Below are positions 51,330 to 60,556 of a stretch of 64,000 nucleotides of DNA, piece by piece. How positions within the stretch are numbered: the stretch's first letter is position 1; every line of letters starts with the position of its first letter. The stretch spans positions 1 through 64,000 of the forward strand of contig JBQTJI010000014.1 of the NCBI GenBank assembly GCA_052387255.1. The letters run 5' to 3'. Under the pieces are notes generated by a model. It did no database searches. It saw only the letters and a list, made by a program, of their open reading frames with translations, and had not been told where the DNA came from. Position numbers and translations under genes: made by a program. The DNA comes from JBBQXK01 sp052387255 (GTDB lineage: Bacteria; Pseudomonadota; Alphaproteobacteria; Rhodobacterales; Rhodobacteraceae).

Positions 51330-53083
51330 GCGGTTCTCCGACGGGTGAGCGGGACCTGAAAGGCGGACAGGGGCAGCTGCACCAAAGCCGCCAGTGGCAC
51401 CGTCAGGCACAGGCTGATCACGACCGGCAGGAACCAGAGGCTCAGGTGTCCCGCCAGTGCCAGCGCCAGCAGCGCCGCGCCGAGACCTGTCTCGACCGCA
51501 TGAAACCGCAGAAGCACCCGCAAGTCGGATCGGCCCGCGACATGCGGCATCCAGCCGCCGTCCAGGCCCCAGACCATCCGCAGCACTGCCCGCACCTGAT
51601 GCAGCATCAGGGCCGGGGCAAGCAGGGCGGACAACAGGGCCTCGGTCAGGACCAGACCGGCAAGGCGCGGCATCCCGGCCAGGGAAAGGCCGTTGTGCCG
51701 CATGTGACCGGCAAGTCCCAAAAGCTTGGGGGCCAGCAGCATCAGCCCGACCAGACCTGCGATGGTGCCTTGCGTCAGGGGGGGCAGTGTCGGCCAGGTG
51801 GGCAGCAGGGGGTTGTCGGCGAAGACGTCGGGCATCGGTCCACCCTGGCCGGGCAGCACCCAGAGGATCAGAAGCGCCAGCCACCAGACCGAGGCCAGAT
51901 AGGCCATGGCCCCCTGCAACAGGTGAAAGCGCGACAACGGGTGCAGGCCGGGGGCCAGAAGCAGGCGCAGATGCTGAAGGTTCCCCTGGCACCAGCGCCG
52001 GTCGCGCCTCAGATAGCCGATCAGCGTCTCGGGCGTGTCCTCATAGCTGTCCTCGGCCTCGGGCATCATCCTGACCCCCCAACCGGCGCGGCGCAGAAGG
52101 GCAGCCTCGACGAAATCATGGCTGAGGATGACTCCGCCGCGCGGGGCCGCACCGGGCAGATGCGGCAGGCCCGCCGACGCGGCAAAGGCGCGGACGCGGA
52201 CCAGTGCGTTGTGACCCAGGAAATTGCCCTCGGCCCCCGACCACATCGCAAAGCCGCGCCCCATGTTCACGCCGTAGACCTCGGAGGCAAAGCTTTGCAG
52301 GCCCTGCCACAGGGTCCGGCCCGGCAGGACGCGCGGCACGGTCTGGATCAGGCCGACCCCCGGTTCCTGCGCCAGGGCATCGGCCATCAGCAGAACGGTT
52401 TCGGGCCCCATGATGCTGTCGGCATCGAGGATCAGCATGGCGTCGTGGGCGTGTCCGCTCGATTGCACCCAGTCGCGGATGTTGCCAGATTTGTAGTCCG
52501 TGTTCAGCGCGCGGCGGCGATAGTCGATGGTCAGGCCGGGATGCAGCCTGCGGACCGCCGCGACCGCCGCCTCTTCCAGCGCGGCGGCAGCGGGGGCGCG
52601 GGTATCGGACAGGATCTGCAACGCAAAGCTGTGCCGACCCTTGCCGGACAGACCGGCCAGCAGGCGCACCGCATTGCCGATGGTTTCCTCGGCCGGCTCG
52701 CCGTACATCGGCAGCAGGATCGCGACCTTCAACCCATGCAGGGGGCGCGCAATGCTCCGTGGCCGCCAGAACAGGCCAAGTGTTGCGGTCGCGACCGACA
52801 GGACGACCCAGAAGAGGGCAAAGCAGGACACCCCGGCAATCGCCGCTTCGGCAAGGGTGAGCCGCCCGTCCAGCCCGAACCAGCCCAGCGACAGCCAGCC
52901 CAGAATGACCGTCGCGGCCAGGGGCACCGCCAGGACCAGCGCCCGAAAGACCGACGTCCGCCCGCCGCTGCGAACGCCCGGTGCCTGCGGGTCGCGGAAG
53001 GGGGCCCGCAGGTTCTGGTCGGGCATGGCAAGCGGTGTCGGCGCGATCTCTTCGGGCACAAGCTGGCGCGGGGAAAAGGTCAC
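51326..53083 (-). CDS. opgH: Periplasmic glucan glucosyltransferase OpgH (MdoH)
   Basis: 585 residues. An inner-membrane GT2 glucosyltransferase that makes the beta-glucan backbone from UDP-glucose. Catalytic motifs: LPMYGEPAEETIGNAVRLL, ILDADSIMGPETVL (DxD-like), SHDFVEAALLRRAGWGVRM and the RRDRRWCQGNLQHL (Q/RxxRW) motif. Several helices flank the domain, at about 80-115 and from 385 onward. GTG 53083 overlaps the OpgG stop (GTGA) and is the chosen start. It is shorter than the 850-residue enterobacterial protein because of shorter terminal regions, as usual in Alphaproteobacteria. Confidence 0.93.
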   Translation of the reverse strand: MTFSPRQLVPEEIAPTPLAMPDQNLRAPFRDPQAPGVRSGGRTSVFRALVLAVPLAATVILGWLSLGWFGLDGRLTLAEAAIAGVSCFALFWVVLSVATATLGLFWRPRSIARPLHGLKVAILLPMYGEPAEETIGNAVRLLAGLSGKGRHSFALQILSDTRAPAAAALEEAAVAAVRRLHPGLTIDYRRRALNTDYKSGNIRDWVQSSGHAHDAMLILDADSIMGPETVLLMADALAQEPGVGLIQTVPRVLPGRTLWQGLQSFASEVYGVNMGRGFAMWSGAEGNFLGHNALVRVRAFAASAGLPHLPGAAPRGGVILSHDFVEAALLRRAGWGVRMMPEAEDSYEDTPETLIGYLRRDRRWCQGNLQHLRLLLAPGLHPLSRFHLLQGAMAYLASVWWLALLILWVLPGQGGPMPDVFADNPLLPTWPTLPPLTQGTIAGLVGLMLLAPKLLGLAGHMRHNGLSLAGMPRLAGLVLTEALLSALLAPALMLHQVRAVLRMVWGLDGGWMPHVAGRSDLRVLLRFHAVETGLGAALLALALAGHLSLWFLPVVISLCLTVPLAALVQLPLSAFQVPLTRRRTA

Positions 53084-54621
53084 GGCGTCACCCAGCGGTT
53101 CACCCAGACTTCGGCCACGATGCGCCCGCCTCGCCACAGCTCGGCCCGCAGCTCGGCCACCGGGGCCGTGCCTTTCAGCGTAAAGTCCAGCCGCATCCCG
53201 CCCGTCGCGGGATTGACCTGCAACAGCGGCGACGCGATTTTGCCCGCAGTCGTGCTGACGCGCACCTCGATCTGCGCGGGGTCCGGGCCAAGGGCCGGAT
53301 GTGCTGCGTAATCGATGGAAAAGATGCGCCCGTCCTCGAACACCCGCGCGCCGGTGCGCGTGTGGCTTACCGGGGCCACGATGCCTTCGGCGGGGGCGCT
53401 GGCCGTCCAGTGCAGCCGGTAGTCAAAGCGGTGTTCCTGCCCGGCCAGCAAGGGGGAGGCGGGCCGCCAGAAGGCGACGATGTTGTCGTTGATCTCCTTG
53501 TCGGTCGGAATCTCCACCAGCACCACGGCACCCGGCCCCCAGTCGCCCAAGGGTTCGACCCACAGCGAGGGGCGGCGCTGGTAATGGGCCACCAGATCGT
53601 TGTAGTCGCCGGGGTTGCGCGCCCGCTGCATCAGGCCAAATCCGCGCGGACCGTTGTCACCGAAGGCGCTGATCTGAAGCGTCGTCGGGTTCGTCAGGGG
53701 ACGCCACAGCATTTCGCCCGCGCCGTTCAGCATCAAGAGGCCGTCGCTGTCATGGACCGCTTCCCGGAAATCGTCAAAGCGGGTGCGGTTGATGTCGCTG
53801 AACAGGAACATCGACGTTCCGGGGGCAATGCCGACCCTTTCCAGATCGACCCGGGGGAACAGGCGCGCGGCGACCTCGATCACCGTCGTCTCGCCCTTGG
53901 TGATCCGAAAGGTGTAGGCCCCGGCGACCGAAGGGCTGTCCAGCAGCGCATGGACGATGACCGTCGGCGCTCCCGGCTTGGCCGCCTCGATCCAGAAGTC
54001 GCGGAAAACCGGAAACTCCTCGGCGCTGTTGCCTGCGGTGTTCAGCGCAAGGCCGCGCGCCGACAGGCCATAGGCCTGCCCACGACCGATGGCGCGGAAA
54101 TAGCTTGCGCCCTGAAAGACGGCGTATTCCTGAAAGCGGTCCTTGGTGGTCAGTTCGCCCAGCAGGCGGAAGCCGGCGAAACCGGTTCCCTCCTGGGGCA
54201 GATCGGGAAACCGGTCGCTGGTGTCAAACGTGCGCAGTTCGAACGTGATGGCGCGCGTCTGGCCCTTGTCGACCGCGTTCAGCCCGATCTTGTGCGGGAA
54301 ATAGAGACCCGCCACAAAGAACTCGGCCTGCACCGCCCCCGGTTGCCCGCGAAACAGCGTGTGGCGGGTGTCGAACCAGATGCCGCGAAAGTCGTCATAG
54401 GACAGGTCCAGCCATTCTTGTGACACGGCCGGCGGCGGCACATAGGGGGCCGCTGACAGCGCGCGCGCCCTGGCCACCACCAGGTCGGGGTCAAACGGTG
54501 CCGCCGGACCAAGCGTCATGCCCGCGCGTTCGGGGGCGTCCTCGGCCCGGCCGGGGCCAAGCCCAAGGGCCGAAAGGCCCCCGATCCAGCCAAGCAGGCT
54601 GCGGCGGGACACGCCGGTCAT
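53080..54621 (-). CDS. opgG: Periplasmic glucan biosynthesis protein OpgG/OpgD
   Basis: 513 residues with a Tat-type signal (SRRSLLGWIGGLSALGLGPG), so exported folded; this favours the OpgD side of the family, although one member only is present here. The beta-sandwich starts around LSYDDFRGIWFDTRHTLFRG, with LYFPHKIGLNAVD and TSMFLFSDINRTRFDDFREAVHDSDGLLMLNG. OpgG/OpgD work in the periplasm on the glucan made by OpgH. The stop overlaps opgH; the start overlaps opgC by ATGA. Confidence 0.93.
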   Translation of the reverse strand: MTGVSRRSLLGWIGGLSALGLGPGRAEDAPERAGMTLGPAAPFDPDLVVARARALSAAPYVPPPAVSQEWLDLSYDDFRGIWFDTRHTLFRGQPGAVQAEFFVAGLYFPHKIGLNAVDKGQTRAITFELRTFDTSDRFPDLPQEGTGFAGFRLLGELTTKDRFQEYAVFQGASYFRAIGRGQAYGLSARGLALNTAGNSAEEFPVFRDFWIEAAKPGAPTVIVHALLDSPSVAGAYTFRITKGETTVIEVAARLFPRVDLERVGIAPGTSMFLFSDINRTRFDDFREAVHDSDGLLMLNGAGEMLWRPLTNPTTLQISAFGDNGPRGFGLMQRARNPGDYNDLVAHYQRRPSLWVEPLGDWGPGAVVLVEIPTDKEINDNIVAFWRPASPLLAGQEHRFDYRLHWTASAPAEGIVAPVSHTRTGARVFEDGRIFSIDYAAHPALGPDPAQIEVRVSTTAGKIASPLLQVNPATGGMRLDFTLKGTAPVAELRAELWRGGRIVAEVWVNRWVTP

Positions 54622-55808
54622 GGCCGCACCCCGACCTGCCGGGCGGTATCCGTGGCTGCGACAGCCGGGCGCGCGACGGCGGTTTTCCAGGGCTGGCCCT
54701 TGAAATAGGCCGCGATCCAGGCGACCGCGATGATCAGGGCGAAACCCGTCAGGTTCACGGCCAGCGCGGCAAGCGGTCCGTTCCCGGCAAGGTCAAGGAC
54801 CGCGCCCAGCCCCCGCGCCATGACCATCGACGCGGCAAAGACGGCAAGCGACTGCTGGCCGACGCGGCACATCAGGGCAATGACCGCCCCGATCCAGCCG
54901 CGCTGCTGCAGACGTACGCCGCCGGGCCCGACGGCGACCCAGGCCAGATAGGCCAGCGCCAGAAAGTGGACATAGCGCAGGATGCCGAAGTCGGTCTTGT
55001 CGAACAGCGGAGCCGCAGACCGCCGGATGTCGCGGATCGCCTCGACCTGGTTGATGATCTTGCCCCAGGCGAAGGGAACCGAAAGCACGACAATCCCGAC
55101 TGCCAGCCAGATCAGCGGGCGGCGGACGGGCGGGGCGGGCAGCCAGCCGGCCATCAGCGCGAAGCCGGTGAAGAATACCAACTGCCAGGCAAACGGGTTG
55201 AAGAACCACACACGCTCGGATGGTTTCGTGAACCACAGCTCGGCCGGAAAATTCAGTCCCGCCGTGCCTGCGACCCAAAGTGCGGCGCTGGCCAGCAGCG
55301 CCAGCCGTGCATCCTGCTGCGCCAGCGCCATCATCACCGGGATCAGCGCCAGGATCACCAGATACATCGGCAGGATGTCAAAGTAGTTGGGCACATAGGT
55401 CAGCGTCACAAGCCCGATGAGGTTCGGCCCGGTGTTGGAGAGGAAGGGGTTCAGGTTCAGCGCCCTTACCTCGTCGCGTGGAAACAGGCCGGTCATGTTC
55501 AGCGCCACCATCAGGACAACGGTGACAAGGAACACCCCCAGATGCACCCAGTACACCTGCCACACCCGATGCAGGATGCGCAGCGTGCCCATCAGCCAGC
55601 CCGCGCGGGAGAAGACCGCCCCGAAGGCCAGCGCCGAGGCCATGCCCGAGCAGAAGACGAACATCTCGGTCGCGTCGGAAAAGCCGAAGCGGGCCGGGAT
55701 CCACAGGGTCCAGGGGTTGTCGGTGACATGCGCGATCAGGATGATGAACATGCCCAGACCGCGAAAGAAATCAAGGCGCAGGTCGCGCTGTCCTGGCGAC
55801 GGGGGCAT
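54618..55808 (-). CDS. opgC: Glucan succinyl-/acyltransferase OpgC
   Basis: 396 residues, ten or so helices. The start RDLRLDFFRGLGMFIILIAHV and the block DATEMFVFCSGMASALAFG identify the OpgC family that adds succinyl groups to periplasmic glucans. The carboxyl tail is basic and cytosolic. It follows the TPR gene with a one-base gap, and overlaps opgG. Confidence 0.9.
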   Translation of the reverse strand: MPPSPGQRDLRLDFFRGLGMFIILIAHVTDNPWTLWIPARFGFSDATEMFVFCSGMASALAFGAVFSRAGWLMGTLRILHRVWQVYWVHLGVFLVTVVLMVALNMTGLFPRDEVRALNLNPFLSNTGPNLIGLVTLTYVPNYFDILPMYLVILALIPVMMALAQQDARLALLASAALWVAGTAGLNFPAELWFTKPSERVWFFNPFAWQLVFFTGFALMAGWLPAPPVRRPLIWLAVGIVVLSVPFAWGKIINQVEAIRDIRRSAAPLFDKTDFGILRYVHFLALAYLAWVAVGPGGVRLQQRGWIGAVIALMCRVGQQSLAVFAASMVMARGLGAVLDLAGNGPLAALAVNLTGFALIIAVAWIAAYFKGQPWKTAVARPAVAATDTARQVGVRP

Positions 55809-55809
55809 C

Positions 55810-57147
55810 TCAGACGGCCTGAACGCGGACGCTGTCGATCAAGGACAGGCGGGCGGCGGTGTAGCCGTCAACCGAGCCTGCCCGCCGTGCCATCCGGTCA
55901 TGCAGCAATGCGCTTGCCGCGTCGATGTAACCGCCGCGCAGGGCGGCCTCGATGGTGATGCGGTCAAAGACATCCCGCTGCGCATGGCTGCCGCCGATCT
56001 GCTGCAGGTCGGCACGGCCGGCGCGCAGGTGCATCCAGGCGACCGGATACTCGCCTGCCGCAAAGGCCTGCAACCCTTGGGCGACATGCAGGCCGGGGTG
56101 GGCGATGACCTGATGCGCCTCGCTTGCCGAAGGGCGCGCCGCCTGCATGCGGGCGATCAGGGCGGCCGCCGCCTTGTCCCGCTCGCCACCGCAAAGCGCC
56201 AGCATGTAATGCAGGTCGGCAAAGGCCAGACAGCCATCGGTCGCGCGGTTTTCCGACAGGTCGGCCAGTTCGCCCCAGCGGTCGCCGACATCGACGCCCT
56301 CAAGTTCCAGTCGCGCCAACAGCGAGGCTCCGTTCGAGATGTCGCGGTAGTCGTCGGTCTTTTCGGCCCGGATATCGGCGTCATACAGCGCCAGCGCCGT
56401 GTCGTATTCGCCAAGGTCCAAATGCATCAGTGCCCGGTGCCACCAGACGTGGAACCGGAAGTTGTTGCAATGCGCCCACGACGCCTCACGCCCCGTCAGC
56501 CAGTCAAGCCCGTCGCGCGCCCGGCCGGTGTTGTCAAAGACATGCGCCACGGCATGCAGGCCCCAGGCATCATCCGGGGCAAGGGCCACACCTGCGCGGC
56601 CGATCCGCTCGGCGCGGGCAAACTCGCCGGTTTCTTCCAGCGTGAAGGCATGACAGCCCAGGATATAGCCCCGCGCCGGGTGATCGTCCCAGGCCGAAAC
56701 CGCGCCCTCGACCGAGGCGCGCATCGCATCGGGGCGGCCCATCACGAAGTGGATGGCCTGGATCATCTTCATCGCCAGGGCATCGCGGGGGTTCAGGGTC
56801 AGAATCACCTGTATCCGTGCGGCGGCACGGGACGGTCGGCCATGCAGCCAGTCACCCAGCGCATGAACAAAGGCCATCTCGCGCATCGTTGCCGGGGCGC
56901 CGGTCAACGCGGCGGCATAGGCCTGCCGCGCGATGTCCACCATCTCCGCCCGCCCCAGCAAAAGGCACGACACCCCCCGGATCGCCTGGCCGAGCGCGAA
57001 ATCCGGGCAGGCCGCCAGCACGCGGTTAAGGTCGGGGCCAGTGCTTGCCGCATGCGACAGGATACCCCTGATCACCCGGTTCCAGTCCCCGATCCGGTCG
57101 GGCGAAAGGGAGGTGGGGATTCCACTTAGGTCGTCTGACAGTGGCAT
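55810..57147 (-). CDS. TPR protein of the TTC38 type
   Basis: 445 residues, mostly helical with TPR-like repeats: TLNPRDALAMKMIQAIHFVMG, ARGYILGCHAFTLEETGEFARAE, HWWHRALMHLDLGEYDTALALYD and later ones. Proteins similar to human TTC38 are widespread in proteobacteria without known function. There is no signal peptide, so cytosolic. ATG 57147 is used. It heads the glucan operon, which is unusual; a regulatory or scaffolding role in glucan synthesis is conceivable. A GTAACA-N16-CGTA site lies 75-100 bases upstream. Confidence 0.8.
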   Translation of the reverse strand: MPLSDDLSGIPTSLSPDRIGDWNRVIRGILSHAASTGPDLNRVLAACPDFALGQAIRGVSCLLLGRAEMVDIARQAYAAALTGAPATMREMAFVHALGDWLHGRPSRAAARIQVILTLNPRDALAMKMIQAIHFVMGRPDAMRASVEGAVSAWDDHPARGYILGCHAFTLEETGEFARAERIGRAGVALAPDDAWGLHAVAHVFDNTGRARDGLDWLTGREASWAHCNNFRFHVWWHRALMHLDLGEYDTALALYDADIRAEKTDDYRDISNGASLLARLELEGVDVGDRWGELADLSENRATDGCLAFADLHYMLALCGGERDKAAAALIARMQAARPSASEAHQVIAHPGLHVAQGLQAFAAGEYPVAWMHLRAGRADLQQIGGSHAQRDVFDRITIEAALRGGYIDAASALLHDRMARRAGSVDGYTAARLSLIDSVRVQAV

Positions 57148-57221
57148 GTGCAAACCTTTCTCGGCGGAACGAAAGCCTGCCAGGAACCGGGACAGGCTGT
57201 GCAGGCGCTGATGCAGAGAAG

Positions 57222-57247
57222 TACGCTTTCTGGGTGGGCTTTGTTAC
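57222..57247 (-). promoter_or_regulatory. Candidate ECF promoter of the glucan operon
   Basis: On the minus strand GTAACA (57242-57247), 16 bases, then CGTA (57222-57225). It differs by one -10 base from the site before the ECF gene. It precedes the TPR-opgC-opgG-opgH operon. Confidence 0.45.
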
Positions 57248-57298
57248 AGGTGGAACCGACTATCACACGTGCCTCACGCCAAAATTACCCGGCCTGCC

Positions 57299-58912
57299 CT
57301 AGAATGCATCATCATAGGCCCGCCGGGGAATATGCGCCGCGATCAGGGTAAAGCTGTCGCGACCAACGGCCGCGCTTGCCTCGCGCGCAAGGGTGGCACT
57401 GTCGGACACATCCACACCATGCCCGCCGAAGGCGCGCGCAAGGGCCGCGAAATCGGTGCCCCGGCCCGGCCCGCCGAAATCGACGCCAAGGTTCGGGCGC
57501 TGGCTGGAGCGTTGTTTCATCTCGATCAGGGTCAGGCTGTGGTCGACCAGGACGCAGATCACGATGGGCAGGTTCTGCGCGGTCAGTGTGGCCAGTTCTC
57601 CGGCCCCCATCTCCAGCCCGGCATCGCCGACAAAGGCCAGGACCGGCACGTCCGGCCGCCCGATCTTGGCCCCGCCCGCAAGCGGCACGGCGCAGGCCAT
57701 CGTGCACAGGCCCGAGGATTGCAGCATCAGGCGGGGGGCGGGGCAGTCCCACATCTGGCTGACCAGGATGCGATGCGCGCCGCTGTCGGCGGTGATGACG
57801 GTGTCGGGCGGCATCACCCTGCGCAGGGTGGAAAAGACCGCGTGTGGACCCCACGCATCGGGTCCGGCGAAGGCCGCCTTCAGCGCGGCCCGCGCCGCTG
57901 CCGGTTGCCCGGCTGGCCAGCGTTTGGGCGCGTCATGCCGCAGCGCGTCAAGGGTCGGCGCAAGGGATCCGATCAGGGGAATGTCGGCGCAGTGCATGCC
58001 ATGGTCGCGGCGGCAGGGGGCGATGTCGATCACGGTCTGCGCGGGGCCAAAGGGATTGCGCCAGCCGATGCGCATCTCGATCGGGTCATAGCCCAGCAGC
58101 AGAACCGTATCCGCCAGGGCGATCAGCGGCATCAGGATGCGGTCGGCCTTGGGCGACAGACCCGCGCCACCCAGGCAGAGGGGATCGGCTTCGTCCATCA
58201 GCCCCTTCCCCTTGTAGGTCGTGATCAGCGGAATTTCGTGCGCCCGGCAGAACGCGGCAATCGCCGGACCGGCGGCTTCGTTCACCGCGTCGACCCCGGC
58301 TATCGCCAGCGGGCGTCGTGCTGCGGCAAGTGCGGCCAGGGCTGTGGCCAGTGCGGCGGGCGGCGGCAGGCCGGGGGCGGCGATCCAGAGCCGGTCAACC
58401 GGGGGCTCGGCACCGGGTCCCTCGGCCACGGTGATGGGCACATCGACATGGACCGGCCCCGGCTGCCCCGAGGTTGCCAGCGCAATCGCCTTGGCCATCC
58501 CCGGCCCCACCGCGCCGGGGGCCAGGCGAAAGCTGCCCTTGACCACCGGGCGCAGCATCGCCTGATGGTCAAAGACCTGATGGGTATAGGATTCCGCCTC
58601 GGTCGCATCAACGCAGCCGGTCAGAAAAATCAACGGCACCCGATCCTGCATCGCATTGGCCACGACGTTGACCGCGTTGGCCACTCCGGGGCCGAGCGTC
58701 GCCACCAGCACCGGCAGGCTGCCGGTCATGTGCCACAGCCCCTCGGCCATGAAGCCGCCGCCGTTTTCGTGCTTGGCGAGCACGAAGCGCAGGCCTGCCG
58801 TGTCCAGTCCCTGCATCAGGGCCAGCACCTCGCCCCCCGGAATGCCGAAGGCATGGGTCGCTCCGGCCCGCGAAAGGGCCCGTCCGATGATGTCCGCGCC
58901 GGTTGTCGTCAT
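57299..58912 (-). CDS. Thiamine-diphosphate enzyme, acetolactate synthase-like
   Basis: 537 residues in three domains. The N-terminal pyrimidine-binding domain has the catalytic Glu in AKHENGGGFMAEG (about 47-59). The PP domain contains GDAGLEMGAGELATL in place of the usual GDG, and VDHSLTLIE where an NN motif is common. Relatives are IlvB-like decarboxylases/ligases of uncertain substrate. True acetolactate synthase is unlikely because the conserved GDGxFxM and small-subunit partner are missing. It begins within the stop of a tiny upstream frame (ATGA). Confidence 0.82.
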   Translation of the reverse strand: MTTTGADIIGRALSRAGATHAFGIPGGEVLALMQGLDTAGLRFVLAKHENGGGFMAEGLWHMTGSLPVLVATLGPGVANAVNVVANAMQDRVPLIFLTGCVDATEAESYTHQVFDHQAMLRPVVKGSFRLAPGAVGPGMAKAIALATSGQPGPVHVDVPITVAEGPGAEPPVDRLWIAAPGLPPPAALATALAALAAARRPLAIAGVDAVNEAAGPAIAAFCRAHEIPLITTYKGKGLMDEADPLCLGGAGLSPKADRILMPLIALADTVLLLGYDPIEMRIGWRNPFGPAQTVIDIAPCRRDHGMHCADIPLIGSLAPTLDALRHDAPKRWPAGQPAAARAALKAAFAGPDAWGPHAVFSTLRRVMPPDTVITADSGAHRILVSQMWDCPAPRLMLQSSGLCTMACAVPLAGGAKIGRPDVPVLAFVGDAGLEMGAGELATLTAQNLPIVICVLVDHSLTLIEMKQRSSQRPNLGVDFGGPGRGTDFAALARAFGGHGVDVSDSATLAREASAAVGRDSFTLIAAHIPRRAYDDAF

Positions 58913-59028
58913 GCGTCAAGGTTTCCGAAAATCACACCAGCCGCCGCCGACACCACAAGCTGTGCCTGCTTCAGGCCCAGACTGCGCGCCAGAACCGCGC
59001 CGGTGTGACTTGCATCAGTGGCCGACAA
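58909..59028 (-). CDS. Possible 39-residue protein coupled to the TPP-enzyme gene
   Basis: TTG 59028 opens a frame of 39 codons whose TGA overlaps the ATG of the next gene. The product would contain HTGAVLARSLGLKQAQLVVS and a hydrophobic AAAGVIFGNL end. It fits the 133-base gap behind the YHS gene. I recognise no family, and the start is not an ATG; it may only serve translational coupling, or be the end of a lost longer gene. Confidence 0.25.
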   Translation of the reverse strand: MSATDASHTGAVLARSLGLKQAQLVVSAAAGVIFGNLDA

Positions 59029-59041
59029 GCGCCCGGTCCGA

Positions 59042-59563
59042 TCAGTTGGCGACGGGTGCCCCGGATTTGAAGTTCGGGATCTTGTCGGTTGAAGCTGCGG
59101 CGGCTTCAAGCCGGCCCCAGTTCTTTTTCGACGTCTTCAGATTGCCGGGGATGTCCTTTTCCCAGAAGCCCACGACGTTCTTGGTGATGTTGAGGTAGAG
59201 CTTGCCATCGACGATCCGCCACAAGGTCGGGTTGCCCGGGACCTTGCCCCCCTGGGACACGCCATAGGCGCAGTGCCCGTCATACTGCGGCACAAAGGCT
59301 GCCGGATTGGCAAGAAAGGTGTCGCGATTCGCAGTGTTCGCGAAGGCAAAGGTGGCACCGTTGTAGTCGGCCGTGATCGCGGCGCTGCCGGGCAGGGGGG
59401 ATGGCTGCGGCTGCCCGACGTCGGACTGCGGCAGGTTGAAATAAGACACGACATCATAGCCCGACACGGCGAAGCCTGTCTTGTCGACGTATTGTTCACC
59501 GGCAAAGGCGGTGCCGACCAGTCCGGTCGCGAAGGCGAGGGCAAGGGCAGTCATCTTGAACAT
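59042..59563 (-). CDS. Exported YHS-domain protein
   Basis: 173 residues with a signal peptide (ALALAFATGLVGTAFA). The YHS core is GFAVSGYDVVSYFNLPQS followed by NGATFAFANTANRDTFLANPAAFVPQYDGHCAYGVSQG. Exported proteins of this type are common in marine and other Alphaproteobacteria and are thought to bind metal, perhaps copper, although the Cys of classical YHS domains is shifted here (HCAYG). The ribosome binding site is AGGAGC. A promoter of the local ECF type precedes it. Confidence 0.85.
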   Translation of the reverse strand: MFKMTALALAFATGLVGTAFAGEQYVDKTGFAVSGYDVVSYFNLPQSDVGQPQPSPLPGSAAITADYNGATFAFANTANRDTFLANPAAFVPQYDGHCAYGVSQGGKVPGNPTLWRIVDGKLYLNITKNVVGFWEKDIPGNLKTSKKNWGRLEAAAASTDKIPNFKSGAPVAN

Positions 59564-59592
59564 GGGAAGCTCCTGTTGTGTCTGGTGGTCTG

Positions 59593-59618
59593 TTCGCGGG
59601 TCGGGCCGTCGCGATTAC
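59593..59618 (-). promoter_or_regulatory. ECF-type promoter of the YHS gene
   Basis: GTAATC (59613-59618), 16 bases, then CGAA (59593-59596) on the minus strand. The -10 element ends 30 bases before the start codon. It matches the site before the ECF sigma gene with one -35 change. Confidence 0.55.
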
Positions 59619-59658
59619 AGTTGTGACAGTCCGGTCGCGCTGACGTGATCGGGGGGCG

Positions 59659-60513
59659 TCAGGATCGGGGCCTTGAAGGCGCAAGCTCGGCAGTGACGGC
59701 CTTGCACAGGGCCACCCGGCGAAGCGCCATGAACCTGCGTGCGGCGGCTTCGGTCGGATGGTACGGGTCCTTCACCCTGCCAGAGGCGTTGCGCCGGAAG
59801 TTTCTGGCGTTGCCAAGGTTTTCCCGTATGGTTTCCGGGGTGAACCCGGCGACAAAGCTGCATTGCCTGCCAGCCTTGGAAAAAGCAGCCGCGATGTTGT
59901 CCTGCGCCCGCTGCCGCAGGCGGACCGTCTTTTCGCCGTGGGGCGGGGCCGACGTCATGAAGATGCAGGGTTGGCCCGCCGGAAGATCGGCAAGAAACGA
60001 ACGCACGTCCTGCAAGGCCGCCTCGGGGTCGCCTGCCCAGCGTTCGGTAGCATTGCCCATCAGGAACATGATCACCAGTTCCGGGCGGTAATATCCGTCA
60101 TGAAAGACCGCCTCCAGGGGCGAACGGGCGGGCGAGCAGAACTGGAACTGGTCCCCCCGGCCGATCTGGACATAGGGGTTCTCGCCTTGGGACAGCGTAC
60201 CATAGGCACCCGCATTCACCTTCCACTTGGGATCGACATCGCAGATTGCGCCCTTTGCCGCCTTGCCCTGCGAGGTCCAGGACTGAAGCGTGCTGGAGCG
60301 CACGCCGATCACGCCGACGGTCGCATCGCGCGCAAGGCCACAGTCCCCTTTCAGCGCGTCGAACAGCGCGATGAACGCCTTTCCCGCCCCGAAAGACAGC
60401 TGCGAGTCGCCAAGGACAAGAATATCCGGGGATCCCCGAACCTCGGCTGTCGCGGCCTGGGCACAACTGATGCCCAACAGGGCTGCGGCAAGAACGATGG
60501 CTCTTGGATGCAC
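59659..60513 (-). CDS. Exported SGNH/GDSL-like hydrolase
   Basis: About 284 residues. GTG 60513 gives a signal peptide (VHPRAIVLAAALLGISCAQAATA). The mature protein opens with DILVLGDSQLSFGAG, a GDSL-type nucleophile block (Ser in GDSQ), has MFLMGNATERW for the Asn block, and DPYHPTEAAARRF for the Asp/His block. It could be an esterase or acyltransferase acting on the envelope; the substrate is unknown. It is preceded by an ECF-type promoter shared in pattern with the YHS and sigma genes. Confidence 0.75.
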   Translation of the reverse strand: MHPRAIVLAAALLGISCAQAATAEVRGSPDILVLGDSQLSFGAGKAFIALFDALKGDCGLARDATVGVIGVRSSTLQSWTSQGKAAKGAICDVDPKWKVNAGAYGTLSQGENPYVQIGRGDQFQFCSPARSPLEAVFHDGYYRPELVIMFLMGNATERWAGDPEAALQDVRSFLADLPAGQPCIFMTSAPPHGEKTVRLRQRAQDNIAAAFSKAGRQCSFVAGFTPETIRENLGNARNFRRNASGRVKDPYHPTEAAARRFMALRRVALCKAVTAELAPSRPRS

Positions 60514-60556
60514 GACTGTTTCCGATTGCTTGCGGCGCAGAACCGCCGCCGGTCCG

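Noticed and set aside
57299..58912. Calling the TPP enzyme IlvB (acetolactate synthase large subunit)
   Set aside because: The GDG and NN motifs are altered and no small regulatory subunit gene follows, so only a family-level call is justified.
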